NCBI GenBank assembly: GCA_018364455.1
Contig: JAGZLW010000019.1
Location: 1-35,737, forward strand
Source of the DNA: Streptococcus mitis
GTDB lineage: Bacteria > Bacillota > Bacilli > Lactobacillales > Streptococcaceae
Reading direction: 5' to 3'
DNA length: 35,737 bases
The notes beneath the pieces are model-generated. The model was not told where the DNA came from, did no database searches, and saw only the letters and a program-made list of their open reading frames with translations. Numbering within the stretch: position 1 is the stretch's first letter; the number at the start of each line of letters is the position of its first letter. Shown here piece after piece: positions 1-8,514 of the stretch. The translations under genes and the position numbers were made by a program.

Positions 1-9
1 GATGTTAAA

Positions 10-972
10 TTAACGTCCTTGAAGACGTTTAGTAGCAACGTTTGTAATACCTTGTGAAAGTGGTTCTACTGCTGCGATGAACCAAGAACCGATAAGTGAG
101 AAGAGTTCCAAAGATACACCGGCAGTCAAACCAAGAGACAACCATCCTTTAATAACCAGACGCCATTTATCTGCATCTTCAACACCTGCAATTGGATGTG
201 GAGTTCCCATAATACCGATAACAATACCAAGGATGAAACCTATAAAGAATTTAGAACCCCAGAAACCGATTTTCTTGTTCAATTTAGCAGCGTCAAAGTC
301 ATATTTATCAAGGCCTGGGAAGAATTTCTCAAAAATCTTATCCAAAACCATGATAATTGGGTTCATCATGTAGTTCATGTGAGTTGATGTCATTGGTGAT
401 GAACTTGGAGCGTTAAGAAGGTCATCAAATGTAGGTTTCATCAAGTCAGAGTTGATAATTTTCAACACACCAACAAGGACGATAGCTGCTGTAGCAATAA
501 AGAGTGAAACCCCTTGACTCACACCGTTGTTGTCTGCATACCATTTAATCAAAAGACCTGTGATAGACAAGTGCCAGATATCGAAGATATCAACGTCAAG
601 TGTATCTGTTTTCTTCATAGCTAGCATCACTATGTTGACAATCAACATGATAAGCAAGAAGTATAGTGTCCAAGCAGAACCCCAAGTGATTGTTGCAAGT
701 GGTGCCCAACCAACGTCAGTAATACTCAATTGGATACCAGTGTTTTCAACGAATTTTGCTAGTGATGCTGAGAAAGCAGTGTTTAGCATACCGATGATGG
801 CACCGATACCTGTAAGAGCGATGGCAAGTTTGATACCACCTTCAAGCGCTTTGGAGAATTTCACTCCAAAAAGTAAAGCCAATACTGTCAAAATAATTAA
901 CATGATGACAGGTCCACCCATATCTAAGATGGGCTTGAAAAAGTCTTTGATTAGGTCAAAGATTGCATCCAT
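10..972 (-). CDS. gatC: Galactitol-family PTS permease IIC component, truncated by an early stop
   Basis: Integral membrane subunit of a GatABC-type sugar phosphotransferase system; it would carry a polyol or sugar across the membrane while IIB phosphorylates it. The 320 residues contain several long hydrophobic helices (for example around 20-60 and 95-120) and the family-like stretch GSSKFF-type loop before a glycine-rich helix (VIGIMGTP). GatC proteins are usually about 420-450 residues, so roughly a quarter is missing. The reading frame ends ...KRLQGR then TAA, and the next in-frame codons, still visible at the window edge, read F-N-I, which aligns with the family continuation after this point. 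A single nonsense change is therefore more likely than a natural C-terminus. A strong ribosome site (GGGAGGA) precedes the ATG. Last gene of the gat operon. Family assignment is firm; whether a functional protein is made is doubtful. Confidence 0.8.
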   Translation of the reverse strand: MDAIFDLIKDFFKPILDMGGPVIMLIILTVLALLFGVKFSKALEGGIKLAIALTGIGAIIGMLNTAFSASLAKFVENTGIQLSITDVGWAPLATITWGSAWTLYFLLIMLIVNIVMLAMKKTDTLDVDIFDIWHLSITGLLIKWYADNNGVSQGVSLFIATAAIVLVGVLKIINSDLMKPTFDDLLNAPSSSPMTSTHMNYMMNPIIMVLDKIFEKFFPGLDKYDFDAAKLNKKIGFWGSKFFIGFILGIVIGIMGTPHPIAGVEDADKWRLVIKGWLSLGLTAGVSLELFSLIGSWFIAAVEPLSQGITNVATKRLQGR

Positions 973-1018
973 AACAGTTCCTCCCTTTTTATGTTATATG
1001 AATGTTAACAAATTAGAA

Positions 1019-1324
1019 TTAGCTTAATCCGTGTTCTTTAATAGCTGCTTCAATATTGTCAAATACTGGAGCACTCATAGCTGGGATACGGAATAAGATT
1101 GGTCCAGCTTCGATAACTGGAATACCTGGGTCAAAACCAAGGTCTGTCGCAGCAATTGGTGTGAAGATGTCATAACCTTTGATAAGATCTTCGTTAACGT
1201 CTTTGACCATGACTGCATCACAGTGAACATCAAAACCACGGTTTGAAAGTTCTTCTTCAAGAGCACTTTTAATTTGGTGGCTTGAGTTAACACCTGCACC
1301 GCAGGCAGCAAGAATTTTAATCAT
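1019..1324 (-). CDS. gatB: Galactitol-family PTS IIB component
   Basis: Cytoplasmic phosphocarrier of 101 residues that accepts phosphate from IIA on a cysteine and passes it to the sugar bound by IIC. The start was set at the ATG giving MIKILAACGAG because GGAGG lies 6-7 bases upstream; an ORF extension of 12 codons upstream has no ribosome site. The phosphorylated residue is expected to be the Cys of ILAACGAG near residue 9, in the P-loop-like turn at the N-terminus that defines this IIB family. The C-terminal part has the expected alternating strand and helix pattern. It lies between gatA and gatC in the same orientation with short gaps, so the three are one transcript. The true substrate (galactitol or another polyol) cannot be read from sequence. 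Confidence 0.9.
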   Translation of the reverse strand: MIKILAACGAGVNSSHQIKSALEEELSNRGFDVHCDAVMVKDVNEDLIKGYDIFTPIAATDLGFDPGIPVIEAGPILFRIPAMSAPVFDNIEAAIKEHGLS

Positions 1325-1362
1325 ATGGATTTCCTCCGATTTAATATTTTTAATAGACAAGA

Positions 1363-1839
1363 TTAAGCAATTGCTTCAGCGATATAAGCATAGAGGGCTT
1401 CTGGTTCAGAAATTTTTGATAGGTCTTCAAGATGACCATTTCCAGTAAAGAAGTCCATCAACTGAGCAAGAATGTTCGTTTGACTTGAACTTGAGTTATT
1501 AATGATAAAGAAGAGTAAAGATACTTCTACTTCCTTATCTGGTGCAATCATGTTGTGGAATGTCACAGGTTTATCTAATCGAACGACCACAACTTTTTCA
1601 GCTAGATTATGAACAATATCTGTATGAGGAATAGCCACATTCGGCAAATCCTTACCCAAAAATTCCATATCTAAGCCAGTTGGAAATGACTTTTCACGCG
1701 TAATCAAGGCTTCACGATAAGTTGGAGTTACGATTTCTCGTTCTTCCAATAAAGTTGCAACCTGATCAAAGAGATGTTCTTGATTATCCGCTTCTAAGCA
1801 AAACACAAGGTTTTTGTCAAAGAAATGATCTAATCCCAT
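1363..1839 (-). CDS. gatA: PTS IIA component, fructose/galactitol (mannitol-type) family
   Basis: Cytoplasmic IIA domain of 158 residues that takes phosphate from HPr. The acceptor histidine is in AIPHTD, the hallmark of the mannitol/fructose/galactitol IIA fold. The start was chosen at MGLDHFF because AAGGGA lies about 9 bases upstream; an upstream ATG seven codons earlier has no such site. It is the first gene of the operon, with its promoter and cre site in the gap before lepA. The protein ends 38 bases before gatB. Confidence 0.88.
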   Translation of the reverse strand: MGLDHFFDKNLVFCLEADNQEHLFDQVATLLEEREIVTPTYREALITREKSFPTGLDMEFLGKDLPNVAIPHTDIVHNLAEKVVVVRLDKPVTFHNMIAPDKEVEVSLLFFIINNSSSSQTNILAQLMDFFTGNGHLEDLSKISEPEALYAYIAEAIA

Positions 1840-1875
1840 AAGGTTTTCCCTTCTTTCCATTAACTTTACGATATA

Positions 1876-1904
1876 AGTATAACACTATATGAAACCGTCG
1901 TCAA
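1876..1904 (-). promoter_or_regulatory. Promoter of the gatABC operon
   Basis: On the minus strand a -35 box TTGACG (1899-1904) and a -10 box TATACT (1876-1881) are separated by exactly 17 bases. Transcription would begin about 30 bases before the gatA start codon. Confidence 0.82.
1890..1903. promoter_or_regulatory. cre (CcpA) site overlapping the gat promoter
   Basis: TGAAACCGTCGTCA matches the catabolite-responsive consensus TGWAANCGNTNWCA at all fixed positions but one. It covers the spacer and most of the -35 box, so CcpA bound here should block the polymerase, giving repression of the gat operon when a preferred sugar is present. The match is read directly; the binding is inferred. Confidence 0.65.
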
Positions 1905-1944
1905 CGATTTTCTGTTGTTTTTTGTCTCTTTTTTTATATTTTTG

Positions 1945-1974
1945 TTGTTTTTATGGTTTGTTACATAAAAACAA
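1945..1974. promoter_or_regulatory. Inverted repeat upstream of the gat promoter, candidate regulator site
   Basis: Two 11-base arms, TTGTTTTTATG and CATAAAAACAA, form a perfect inverted repeat around an 8-base centre. The repeat lies about 40 bases upstream of the -35 box, where an activator would sit. The right arm also belongs to a tandem direct repeat CATAAA(AA)CAAACA at 1964-1977 and 1978-1989. No regulator gene is in the window. Confidence 0.5.
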
Positions 1975-2016
1975 ACACATAAACAAACACTTCAAACATT
2001 TTTGCTGTTCTAGAAA

Positions 2017-2044
2017 TAAAAAAAGCAGACCATTTAAGCCTACT
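2017..2044 (-). terminator. Intrinsic terminator after lepA
   Basis: On the minus strand AGTAGGC pairs with GTCTGCT (two G-U pairs) around a short loop, followed by a run of seven T. It lies about 56 bases after the lepA stop and separates lepA from the gat promoter. Confidence 0.75.
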
Positions 2045-2100
2045 TTACGATTGATTCTTATATAAATTTCCTGTGAACAAGGAAAGGCATTTCTGATAAC

Positions 2101-3924
2101 TTATTCTTCATCCATGCTCAAGACGCTGAGGAAGGCTTCTTGAGGAACTTCTACTGATCCGATGGCTTTCATACGCTTCTTACCAGCTTTTTGTTTTTCA
2201 AGGAGTTTACGCTTACGAGAAACGTCACCACCATAACATTTAGCAAGTACGTTCTTACGAAGGGCCTTGATATCCGTACGAGCCACGATTTTGTGTCCAA
2301 TTGCTGCTTGGATTGGTACCTCGAATTGTTGACGAGGAATAATTTTCTTGAGCTTATCAACGATGAGTTTCCCACGTTCGTAAGCAAAGTCCTTGTGAAC
2401 GATAAAGCTGAGGGCATCCACCTTGTCTCCATTGAGAAGAATATCCATTTTCACCAGCTTAGATGGACGATACTCTGACAATTCGTAGTCAAAGCTTGCA
2501 TAACCACGTGTCGAAGACTTAAGCTTATCAAAGAAGTCAAAGACGATTTCAGCAAGTGGAATTTGATAGATAACATTGACACGATTGTCATCAATATAGT
2601 CCATAGTCACAAAGTCCCCACGCTTACGCTGAGCTAGCTCCATCACTGCTCCAACAAACTCCTGTGGTACCATGATTTGCGCCTTAACATAAGGCTCTTC
2701 AATGGTCGCAATCTTAGTTGGGTCTGGAAACTCAGATGGGTTAGACACATCCATTGACTCACCGTCGGTTTGATTAACCTTATAGATAACAGATGGAGCT
2801 GTCATGATGAGATCGATATTGAACTCACGTTCCAAACGTTCTTGGATAACATCCATATGGAGAAGTCCAAGGAAACCACAACGGAAACCAAATCCAAGTG
2901 CCTGAGATGTTTCTGGTTCAAACTGAAGACTAGCATCATTCAGTTGCAATTTTTCAAGGGCTTCACGTAGGTCATTGTACTTATTTGACTCGATAGGATA
3001 GAGACCCGCAAAGACCATAGGATTCATCTGCTTGTAACCATGTAATGGCTCTGCCGCAGGATTGGTTGCCAAGGTAACGGTATCACCCACACGCGTATCC
3101 TGAACCGTCTTAATAGACGCCGCAATATAACCAACGTCACCAGTCGCAAGGAAATCACGACCAACTGCTTTCGGAGTAAAAATACCAACTTCTGTCACAT
3201 CGAAGGTCTTGCCATTGCTCATAAGCTGAATCTTATCGCCAGGTTTGACCACCCCATCCATGACACGCACTTGGAGGATAACTCCACGGTAGGCATCGTA
3301 AACAGAGTCGAAAATCAAGGCCTTAAGTGGTGCCGTCACATCACCTGTTGGTGCTGGTACTTTTTCTACAATTTGCTCTAGAATTTCTTCTATGCCAATA
3401 CCAGCCTTGGCAGATGCTAAGACTGCTTCACTGGCATCCAAACCAATGACATCTTCAATCTCTGTACGCACGCGCTCAGGATCTGCAGCTGGTAGGTCAA
3501 TTTTGTTAATGACTGGCATGATTTCCAAATCATTATCCAAGGCCAAATAAACGTTGGCAAGGGTTTGAGCCTCAATCCCTTGAGCAGCATCAACCACCAA
3601 AATCGCTCCCTCACAGGCAGCGAGCGAACGCGAAACTTCATAGGTAAAGTCTACGTGCCCCGGCGTGTCAATCAAGTGGAAAATATAAGTTTCCCCATCT
3701 TTTGCAGTATAATTCAGCTCGATAGCATTGAGTTTAATGGTAATCCCACGTTCTCGTTCTAGATCCATGCTATCCAAAAGTTGGGCCTGCATTTCACGAC
3801 TTGAAACCGTCTCTGTTTTTTCCAAAATGCGGTCTGCTAGAGTCGACTTTCCGTGGTCAATATGGGCGATAATAGAGAAGTTACGGATCTTCTCCTGTCG
3901 TTTTTTCAATTCTTCTAAGTTCAT
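2101..3924 (-). CDS. lepA: Elongation factor 4 (LepA), ribosomal back-translocase GTPase
   Basis: Ribosome-associated translational GTPase, 607 residues, the usual length. It can back-translocate stalled ribosomes and affects initiation and elongation under stress. The G domain begins near residue 17 with G1 AHIDHGKST (20-28), then G3 DTPGH and G4 NKID, followed by EF-G-like domains and the LepA-specific C-terminal domain ending in a lysine/arginine-rich region (KRKLLEKQKAGKKRMK). The start MNLEELKK was chosen because AAGGAAGAG lies just upstream; a longer in-frame extension overlaps the promoter. lepA has its own promoter and is followed by a terminator, so it is largely monocistronic despite standing behind the recN operon. 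Confidence 0.97.
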   Translation of the reverse strand: MNLEELKKRQEKIRNFSIIAHIDHGKSTLADRILEKTETVSSREMQAQLLDSMDLERERGITIKLNAIELNYTAKDGETYIFHLIDTPGHVDFTYEVSRSLAACEGAILVVDAAQGIEAQTLANVYLALDNDLEIMPVINKIDLPAADPERVRTEIEDVIGLDASEAVLASAKAGIGIEEILEQIVEKVPAPTGDVTAPLKALIFDSVYDAYRGVILQVRVMDGVVKPGDKIQLMSNGKTFDVTEVGIFTPKAVGRDFLATGDVGYIAASIKTVQDTRVGDTVTLATNPAAEPLHGYKQMNPMVFAGLYPIESNKYNDLREALEKLQLNDASLQFEPETSQALGFGFRCGFLGLLHMDVIQERLEREFNIDLIMTAPSVIYKVNQTDGESMDVSNPSEFPDPTKIATIEEPYVKAQIMVPQEFVGAVMELAQRKRGDFVTMDYIDDNRVNVIYQIPLAEIVFDFFDKLKSSTRGYASFDYELSEYRPSKLVKMDILLNGDKVDALSFIVHKDFAYERGKLIVDKLKKIIPRQQFEVPIQAAIGHKIVARTDIKALRKNVLAKCYGGDVSRKRKLLEKQKAGKKRMKAIGSVEVPQEAFLSVLSMDEE

Positions 3925-3952
3925 GATTCTCTTCCTTTCAGGGTATCTATTT

Positions 3953-3981
3953 ATTATAAATTGTTTTTGACATTTTGACAA
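3953..3981 (-). promoter_or_regulatory. lepA promoter
   Basis: TTGTCA (3976-3981) and a consensus TATAAT (3953-3958) spaced by 17 bases, in the gap between the metallophosphatase gene and lepA. The predicted 5' leader is about 22 bases. Confidence 0.82.
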
Positions 3982-4002
3982 GACCATACCCTGCTAGGAG
4001 TA

Positions 4003-4731
4003 CTAATCTTCAGCAACAAAGCCGTCATTTTCGATAAAGTGGTGTTCTGTCATTCCTTGGTCTGTAAAGACAATCCCGTGAAGGACACCACCATAGACAG
4101 CTCCTCCATCCATTCCAACCTTGCCATCTTCTGTAGTCCAAAGCTCAGCTGTACCACGCTCTTGCTTTAACAAACCATAGACCGGTGTATGGCCAAAGAC
4201 AATAGTTTTCCCAGTATGATTTTCTGCTTCGTGGAATGGTTTTCTAAGCCAGACTTTTTTATAATCTGTGGTTTCACGCCAGTCATCCAAGGTCAAATCA
4301 ATACCTGCGTGAACAAAGATATACTTGTCTGTCTCTACTACAAATGGCATTTGACGAATAAATTCGACCAAATCTGCCGCTTCAGTAACAACACGTTTGG
4401 CATCTTCTACTCCATCAACTGGGGCATCCAAAGGACGACCTAGGATAGAGTTAATGGTTGTATCTCCACCATTGCGACGATAGTGGTCATAACTTTCTTC
4501 TGGGTCATCAAGCCAAGTCAAAAACATATACTCGTGATTTCCTGACAAACAGATAGCCCCTTGATTATCGACCAAGTCCTTAACCGTCTCTAGGACACGG
4601 CGACTATCTTCACCACGGTCAATCAAGTCCCCTAGAAAGAGCAACTGGGTCTGACCATCCCATGTTTTGAGAAGGTCTTTCAGCATCCCTGCTTTTCCAT
4701 GAACATCTCCAATTACATAATAGTCTGTCAT
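4003..4731 (-). CDS. Calcineurin-like metallophosphoesterase (PPP family, Ser/Thr phosphatase or ApaH-like)
   Basis: A 242-residue cytoplasmic two-metal hydrolase. The PPP-family signature is complete: GDVHG (8-12), GDLIDRG (34-40) and SGNHE near residue 60, with later metal-binding histidines in FVHAG and FGHTP. These bind the dinuclear metal centre and the phosphate. Related bacterial enzymes dephosphorylate phosphoproteins or cleave dinucleoside polyphosphates (PrpE/ApaH types); the substrate cannot be read from sequence. Its ATG lies one base after the recN stop codon, so it is the last gene of the xseA-recN operon and probably translationally coupled. Confidence 0.88.
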   Translation of the reverse strand: MTDYYVIGDVHGKAGMLKDLLKTWDGQTQLLFLGDLIDRGEDSRRVLETVKDLVDNQGAICLSGNHEYMFLTWLDDPEESYDHYRRNGGDTTINSILGRPLDAPVDGVEDAKRVVTEAADLVEFIRQMPFVVETDKYIFVHAGIDLTLDDWRETTDYKKVWLRKPFHEAENHTGKTIVFGHTPVYGLLKQERGTAELWTTEDGKVGMDGGAVYGGVLHGIVFTDQGMTEHHFIENDGFVAED

Positions 4732-4732
4732 C

Positions 4733-6400
4733 TTATTTCTCCCTGTTTCTCAACAATTCTCTGGCTTGCGTCAGGGCGGCTTCTGTGACATCATCACCTG
4801 CCAACATCTTAGCAACTTCTTCCACTCGCTCTTCAACCGTCAAGAGACGAACAGTCGAAACTGTTGAATGGTCATTGCTAATCTTCTCAATAAAAAATTG
4901 ATAATCTGCAATCGCAATCACTTGTGGCAAGTGGGAGATAGCTAGAACCTGACCATGTTGGCCAATCTTGTGAATCTTCTGCGCAATGGCCTGAGCTACA
5001 CGACCTGAAACTCCTGTATCCACTTCATCAAAGACAATACTTGTCTTACCTTCTTTACGTGAAAAGGCAGACTTAATGGCTAGCATGAGGCGAGACAATT
5101 CTCCGCCAGATGCAACCTTAACCAAGGGTTTAAAGTCTTCGCCAGGGTTGGTTGAAATGTAAAACTCAACCATTTCATTGCCCTCACGACTGAATTTGCC
5201 CTTGCTAAAACGAACCTGAAACTGGGCTTTTTCCATATACAGGTCTTGCAGTTCTTGTTTAATCTCTGCCTCTAGCTGCTGGGCCAAGTCATGACGAGCA
5301 GATGCAAGTTGACCTGCCAAATCGACAAGATTGACTTCCAACTTCTTAAGCTCTGCTTCCATGTCCTCAGACGAAAGGTTATTACCTGTCAAGAGATTGT
5401 ATTCTTCCGTAATCTTTGCAAAGTAAAGCAAGACATCGTCTACAGTCCCACCATATTTACGCGTAATGGTATGAAGGAGGTCCAAACGATTCTCAACCTG
5501 CATAAGCCGATTGCCGTTAAAATCAAGGTCCTCAATAATAGCTTCCAGACGTTTGCTAATGTCTTCTAAGACATAGTAAGTCTCAGACAAAGAGCTTGAA
5601 ATTTCACGGTATTCAGGGTCGTACTCTTCAACACTTTCCATGTCATTCATGGCCGAACGAACATTGGCCAGACTCGAGAACTCTTCATTGTCCAACATAC
5701 TATAGGCATTGGTCAGCGTATCCGCAATATTTTTATGATTGAGAAGTTTATCACGCTCTTGATTGAGAGCCAGGTCTTCTCCAGCTCGCAAGTTTGCTGC
5801 CTCAATCTCTGCCATTTGAAATTCCAACATTTCAATACGAGCCTTGTGTTCCTGTTGGTTTTTCTTGACTTCCAGAACCTGCTTGCGCATTTTACGGTAG
5901 GCATCAAAACTCGTTTGATAGGTTTCTTTCAAGTCCCAAAAGGCTGCATCGCCGAATTCATCCAACATTTGAATATGAAGTTGAGGACGCATTAACTCCT
6001 CTTGGTCATGCTGACCATGAATATCTACTAGATGTTGTCCAATAGCACGCAAAACAGATAGATTGACCATCTGGCCATTCACACGGCTGATACTACGACC
6101 ATTTTGCAAGATCTCTCGACGGATGATAATCTCATCACCCATTTCCAAACCTTGCTCATCAAAAATTTCCTGCAAAAGGCGACTATTTTCAACGGAGAAT
6201 AGCCCCTCAATCTCTGCCTTTGGCGCACCATGACGAATAACATCTGTCGTAGCACGAGCTCCCAACATCATATTCATAGCATCAATGATAATCGACTTCC
6301 CTGCACCCGTTTCACCAGTCAAGACAGTCATTCCCTTTTCAAAATTGAGGGAAATAGCCTCAATAATGGCAAAGTTTTTTATCGAAATTTCAAGTAACAT
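4733..6400 (-). CDS. recN: DNA repair protein RecN (SMC-like ATPase)
   Basis: SMC-family ATPase of 555 residues that gathers and tethers DNA ends early in double-strand-break repair. The Walker A motif GETGAGKS is at 29-36; a long coiled-coil arm (roughly 150-370) is followed by the ABC signature-like segment SGGELSR and the Walker B region IVFDEVDTGVSG, then an H-loop in LAISHLPQV. All parts of the ATPase are present. The gene follows argR by six bases in the same operon. The order tlyA-argR-recN is conserved widely in Firmicutes. Confidence 0.96.
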   Translation of the reverse strand: MLLEISIKNFAIIEAISLNFEKGMTVLTGETGAGKSIIIDAMNMMLGARATTDVIRHGAPKAEIEGLFSVENSRLLQEIFDEQGLEMGDEIIIRREILQNGRSISRVNGQMVNLSVLRAIGQHLVDIHGQHDQEELMRPQLHIQMLDEFGDAAFWDLKETYQTSFDAYRKMRKQVLEVKKNQQEHKARIEMLEFQMAEIEAANLRAGEDLALNQERDKLLNHKNIADTLTNAYSMLDNEEFSSLANVRSAMNDMESVEEYDPEYREISSSLSETYYVLEDISKRLEAIIEDLDFNGNRLMQVENRLDLLHTITRKYGGTVDDVLLYFAKITEEYNLLTGNNLSSEDMEAELKKLEVNLVDLAGQLASARHDLAQQLEAEIKQELQDLYMEKAQFQVRFSKGKFSREGNEMVEFYISTNPGEDFKPLVKVASGGELSRLMLAIKSAFSRKEGKTSIVFDEVDTGVSGRVAQAIAQKIHKIGQHGQVLAISHLPQVIAIADYQFFIEKISNDHSTVSTVRLLTVEERVEEVAKMLAGDDVTEAALTQARELLRNREK

Positions 6401-6406
6401 ATAGAC

Positions 6407-6838
6407 CTACCAATTTTTTACTTGTTCAAAGATTTCCTCAGCTAGACTTTCACTTCTGGCAATGACTAAAATCGAACTATCATCAGCTAAACAGCTAAAA
6501 ATCTTGTCCGCAAAAGTCTCGGTTAACTGAGCTTTTACAAAAGCTGTATTTCCTGGAATAACTTGGAGATTGATCATCTTATCCATCAATTCAGCCGATT
6601 CGATATTGTCTTCAGCCAGTTGCAAACTTTTCACAATTGATTTTGGCAATTCATAGACATAAGTGTTGTCTCTCAAAGGAATTTTGACAATGCCCAGCTC
6701 TTTGATATCTCGTGATACCGTCGCTTGAGTGGCAGTGATACCTGCTTCTTTCAAATGTTCTACAATTTCTTCTTGCGTACCGATTTGATAATCTGTCACA
6801 AATCGTCTAATTTTTTCAAGTCTCTCTTTTTTATTCAT
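6407..6838 (-). CDS. argR: Arginine repressor family regulator, AhrC-type
   Basis: Transcription regulator of 143 residues. The N-terminal winged helix (about 1-70) carries the ArgR recognition motif ATQATVSRDIKELG. The C-terminal domain, which forms hexamers and binds arginine, has LADDSSILVIAR where the canonical motif is GDD, so a Gly is replaced by Ala. Its position between tlyA and recN matches AhrC of Firmicutes. It overlaps the end of tlyA by eight bases. A second family member lies at 32337-32807; in pneumococcus two such proteins act together on arginine genes, which makes a joint role plausible here but not shown. Confidence 0.92.
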   Translation of the reverse strand: MNKKERLEKIRRFVTDYQIGTQEEIVEHLKEAGITATQATVSRDIKELGIVKIPLRDNTYVYELPKSIVKSLQLAEDNIESAELMDKMINLQVIPGNTAFVKAQLTETFADKIFSCLADDSSILVIARSESLAEEIFEQVKNW

Positions 6839-7646
6839 TTTTAAATTGACTATGCGCCCTCTCTACTACTTCTTCAATTTCAGCAAGAACCTGATTGCTT
6901 GCTGACTCTTCTTTTTTCAAATACGCTAAAAACTCAATATTTCCATGACCGCCTTGGATGGGAGAAAAGTCCAAACCAAGAACTGAAAAGCCTTCCTCTA
7001 CTGCCATAGCTGTGACAGATTCAAGGACATTCTGATGGACCTTGGCATCGCGAATAATCCCATTTTTCCCAATCTGCTCTCGACCTGCCTCAAACTGAGG
7101 CTTAACTAGAGCCACAACCTGACCTTGATTTGTCAAGACTCGGTGCAAGGCTGGCAAAATCAGACTTAGGGAAATGAAACTCACATCAATGCTGGCAAAG
7201 CTCGGTTCCTTTTCGAAATCAGTCTTTTCAGCATAGCGGAAATTGAACTGCTCCATGCTGACAACCCGTGGGTCTTGGCGTAATTTCCAAGCCAACTGAT
7301 TGGTACCGACATCGACTGCAAAGACCAACTCAGCACCATTTTGCAACATGACATCGGTAAAACCTCCAGTAGAGGCACCAATATCAATCGTTGTAGCTCC
7401 TTCAACTGACAAATCAAAGACCTGCAGGGCCTTCTCCAGTTTCAAACCACCACGGCTAACATACTTGAGTTTCTCCCCCTTGAGTTTTAGCTCGGTGTCA
7501 TCTGGAATTTTCTCTCCTGGTTTATCAAACCGTTCTCCATTCAGGACTGCTACGACTAGACCAGCCATCACACCGCGCTTGGCCTGCTCTCTCGTTTCAA
7601 ACAAGCCCTGTTTATAAGCTAATACATCCACTCTTTCCTTAGCCAT
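6831..7646 (-). CDS. tlyA: TlyA-family 2'-O-ribose rRNA methyltransferase (S4 + FtsJ domains)
   Basis: RNA methyltransferase of 271 residues, often labelled hemolysin TlyA. An S4 RNA-binding domain (about 4-65) precedes a SAM-binding Rossmann domain with motif I IDIGASTGGFTDVML near residue 90, an acidic motif FAVDVG, and the catalytic-type segment LVKPQFEAG. Mycobacterial TlyA methylates riboses in 16S and 23S rRNA; the streptococcal role is inferred from the family. It overlaps ispA upstream and argR downstream by eight bases each, so translation is coupled along the operon. Confidence 0.9.
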   Translation of the reverse strand: MAKERVDVLAYKQGLFETREQAKRGVMAGLVVAVLNGERFDKPGEKIPDDTELKLKGEKLKYVSRGGLKLEKALQVFDLSVEGATTIDIGASTGGFTDVMLQNGAELVFAVDVGTNQLAWKLRQDPRVVSMEQFNFRYAEKTDFEKEPSFASIDVSFISLSLILPALHRVLTNQGQVVALVKPQFEAGREQIGKNGIIRDAKVHQNVLESVTAMAVEEGFSVLGLDFSPIQGGHGNIEFLAYLKKEESASNQVLAEIEEVVERAHSQFKNE

Positions 7647-8514
7647 TGATTCTCAAACTTTCTACTACACTTACAATCGATTCTGTTTCAAAAGGAATCT
7701 GCTGGGCAATTTCTTCTAATTTTGCATTTGCTTGATCCAAAGTTTTGTTACAAAAGACAACAGCCTCTTCCAAACCCAACAAGGCAGGATAGGTTGATTT
7801 TTCTGCTTGCAAATCTTTTTGAGGTGTCTTGCCGATTTCCTCAAAACTAGCTGTCACATCCAACACATCGTCTCTGACTTGAAAAGCAAGCCCAATCAAT
7901 TCACCAACAGTTTTCAGTTTTTCTTGTATTTCAGGTGCCAATTCAGCTATGATGGCAGCCGCTTGAAAGGGATAGGCTAGTAGTTTTCCGGTCTTATTGG
8001 CATGAATGGTCTGAAGTTCTTCCAAAGACAAGTGCTGGTGTTCACCTTCCATATCCAAAACTTGCCCTGCCACCATTCCCAGACTTCCTGAAGCAAGGGA
8101 TAAATTGGCAATCAAGTCTACCTTAATCTGACTTGGCAAATCTGCCTGCGCTATCAAGGCATAAGGATCTAGGAACAAGGCATCTCCTGCCAAAATGGCC
8201 ATAGCTTCACCGAATTTCCTATGGTTGGTCAAACGCCCTCGACGGTAATCATCATCATCCATGGCAGGAAGATCATCGTGAATCAAGCTCCCTGTATGAA
8301 TCATTTCCAAGGCCGCAGCTACCTGCGCGTGAGCAGGTTTGATGGCAACCTGCAAGGCTTCCAGAACTTCTAACAAGAGAAAAGGTCGAATACGCTTGCC
8401 ACCAGCATGAATGGAATAGAGAACAGACTCCCTCAAACTAGAAGCAAACTGCTGATCTCCATAAAAGTCTTCCAAAGCCGACTCGACAAGAGCTAATTTT
8501 TCTTGCTTCTTCAT
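7639..8514 (-). CDS. ispA: Polyprenyl synthetase, farnesyl diphosphate synthase (IspA)
   Basis: Condenses dimethylallyl or geranyl diphosphate with isopentenyl diphosphate to farnesyl diphosphate, the precursor of undecaprenyl carriers used in cell-wall synthesis. The 291-residue protein has the first aspartate-rich motif in HDDLPAMDDDDYRRG and the second in RDDVLDV, which bind the magnesium-diphosphate. The KRIRP segment near residue 40 is the isopentenyl diphosphate site. It overlaps xseB by four bases (ATGA) within the operon. Confidence 0.95.
   Translation of the reverse strand: MKKQEKLALVESALEDFYGDQQFASSLRESVLYSIHAGGKRIRPFLLLEVLEALQVAIKPAHAQVAAALEMIHTGSLIHDDLPAMDDDDYRRGRLTNHRKFGEAMAILAGDALFLDPYALIAQADLPSQIKVDLIANLSLASGSLGMVAGQVLDMEGEHQHLSLEELQTIHANKTGKLLAYPFQAAAIIAELAPEIQEKLKTVGELIGLAFQVRDDVLDVTASFEEIGKTPQKDLQAEKSTYPALLGLEEAVVFCNKTLDQANAKLEEIAQQIPFETESIVSVVESLRING

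Noticed and set aside
3925..3987. 21 extra N-terminal residues of LepA
   Set aside because: They cover the promoter, lack a ribosome site and are absent from the family's usual start.
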